From Oceanobacillus_B kapialis (GTDB lineage: Bacteria > Bacillota > Bacilli > Bacillales > Amphibacillaceae), in NCBI RefSeq assembly GCF_042685265.1, contig NZ_JBHUMX010000035.1: DNA of 64,000 bases; one strand, 5' to 3'. The notes under the pieces were generated by a model. The model had not been told where the DNA came from and made no database searches. It saw nothing but the letters and a program-made list of their open reading frames with translations. The position numbers and the translations under genes were made by a program. Below, one piece after another: positions 63,067 to 64,000 of the stretch; positions within the stretch are counted from its first letter, which is position 1, and each line of letters starts with the position of its first letter.

Positions 63067-64000
63067 TTATCTTTCCTGCAAAATAGAATAAAGCAGCTTT
63101 GCTACTTTTACATTGTCATGACGGAGCATTTGTTGGGAATAGCTAATAATATCCCCTTCAATAATTTGTAACCCCATTTTAAGCAATCGGTCTGTATCAT
63201 AAATAACTGGTTCAGCGTTCTCTTCTGCATAGATTTCTCGTACTGACCTTACAATCGGCTCATTATGTACGACAATTGCATCCACACTATCTTCTCCGAT
63301 GTGATCGCGAATCGCTTGAACATGATTTGATGCCGTGTAGCCGGTGGTTTCCCCTTCCTGGGTCATCACATTACACACATACACAACTTTTCCTTTTGTT
63401 TTTCGAATCGCTTCATCAATTTTTGGCATAATAATGGTCGGCATAATGCTTGTATACAAACTGCCAGGTGCGATTACGACCAAATCTGCATTCTCAATTG
63501 CTCGAACAGCATTTGGAAGAGGTTCAACAGGTTGTGGACTTAGAAAGACCTGATCAATTTGTTTGTTGGATAAAGGGATATTAGATTCCCCAGAAACAAT
63601 AGTGCCGTCTTTCATTTTTGCATGGAGAGACATGTTGTCATTGGAAATGGGATAAATCTTCCCTTTCACATTTAAGACCCGGGATATTTCTTTAATCCCT
63701 GTATTAAAATTACCTGTTATAGCAGTCATGGCTGCCAATAACAGGTTTCCCATTGAATGTCCTGATAACCCATTCCCTGCATTAAACCGATGTTGAAATA
63801 ATTCAATAAGCATTGGCTCAGCGTCTGAAAGTGCTGCTATTACATTTCGTATATCACCTGGTGCAGGTATAGACATTTCTGATCTTAGTCTTCCAGTGCT
63901 CCCACCATCATCTGCCACAGTTACGAGTGCCGTGAGATGAATTGGCAAGTTTTTTAGCCCTCGTAATAGGACCGGCATCCCGGTACCGCCGCCGACTACG
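63067..64000 (-). CDS. yvcK: YvcK/GlmR (gluconeogenesis factor), start outside the window
   Basis: The frame continues to the last base as VVGGGTGMPVLLRGLK, the conserved nucleotide-sugar-binding start of YvcK, so the gene begins just beyond 64000. DDGGSTGRLR, GDIRNVIAAL and VIAPGSLYTSIMP are family motifs. YvcK binds UDP-GlcNAc and stimulates GlmS, linking carbon flow to wall synthesis. About 310 residues are present; only the first few are missing. Confidence 0.95.
   Translation of the reverse strand, partial: VVGGGTGMPVLLRGLKNLPIHLTALVTVADDGGSTGRLRSEMSIPAPGDIRNVIAALSDAEPMLIELFQHRFNAGNGLSGHSMGNLLLAAMTAITGNFNTGIKEISRVLNVKGKIYPISNDNMSLHAKMKDGTIVSGESNIPLSNKQIDQVFLSPQPVEPLPNAVRAIENADLVVIAPGSLYTSIMPTIIMPKIDEAIRKTKGKVVYVCNVMTQEGETTGYTASNHVQAIRDHIGEDSVDAIVVHNEPIVRSVREIYAEENAEPVIYDTDRLLKMGLQIIEGDIISYSQQMLRHDNVKVAKLLYSILQER

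Overview
The window is chromosomal DNA from a low-GC, spore-forming Bacillaceae bacterium. The Oceanobacillus/Virgibacillus/Gracilibacillus side of the family fits best, but this is inferred from gene content and order only. Supporting blocks are cggR-gapA-pgk-tpiA-gpmI-eno, secG-est-rnr-(zip)-smpB-ssrA, and clpP-crh-whiA-yvcK. All of these are typical Bacillaceae housekeeping loci.

Layout. (1) 1-9300 is accessory: a BdbD/BdbC thiol-oxidation pair, a coiled-coil M23 peptidase, CopC/CopD, a zinc module (ArsR-type sensor, CzcD, ZIP), AdaA, and a bile-acid/arsenite-type transporter. (2) About 9320-10010 is a decayed IS200/IS605 element. (3) About 10.2-18.2 kb is a compact Tn7-like transposition module on the minus strand: a TniQ-family protein, a TnsA-TnsB fusion, TnsC, and a second, longer TniQ/TnsD protein. 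A tandem AbrB-type regulator is divergent to it. No CRISPR array or cas gene is visible. (4) 18.4-21.1 kb carries a divergent MurE paralogue followed by a D,D-carboxypeptidase-like protein. (5) 21.2-30.2 kb is a copper/thiol-stress island: a small siroheme-reductase-like protein, a CopB-type P-ATPase, a cysteine-rich four-helix copper-storage-like protein, a two-component system, and lipoproteins of the BNR and YdhK types. Two near-identical CsoR/CstR-like boxes lie in it, and gene remnants are scattered through it. The island abuts the 3' end of ssrA (tmRNA), a common island boundary. (6) 30.5-64 kb is core genome: trans-translation, RNase R, SecG, enzyme I of the PTS, the glycolytic operon with a recognisable CggR operator, sigma-54, aroD/aroK, tRNA-Arg, a dipeptide ABC transporter, and clpP under a CtsR operator, ending in the crh/whiA/yvcK block.

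Points that stand out: the Tn7-like module has two TniQ proteins, and the longer one carries three tandem helix-turn-helix-like repeats where the shorter appears to carry one. Its TnsAB protein has no ATG/GTG/TTG start that would include the conserved N-terminus. The MurE paralogue has lost the DNPR specificity motif. A 14-copy, 21-bp in-frame minisatellite sits between eno and a nucleoside hydrolase gene. A structured dispersed repeat occurs twice in full and once in part.
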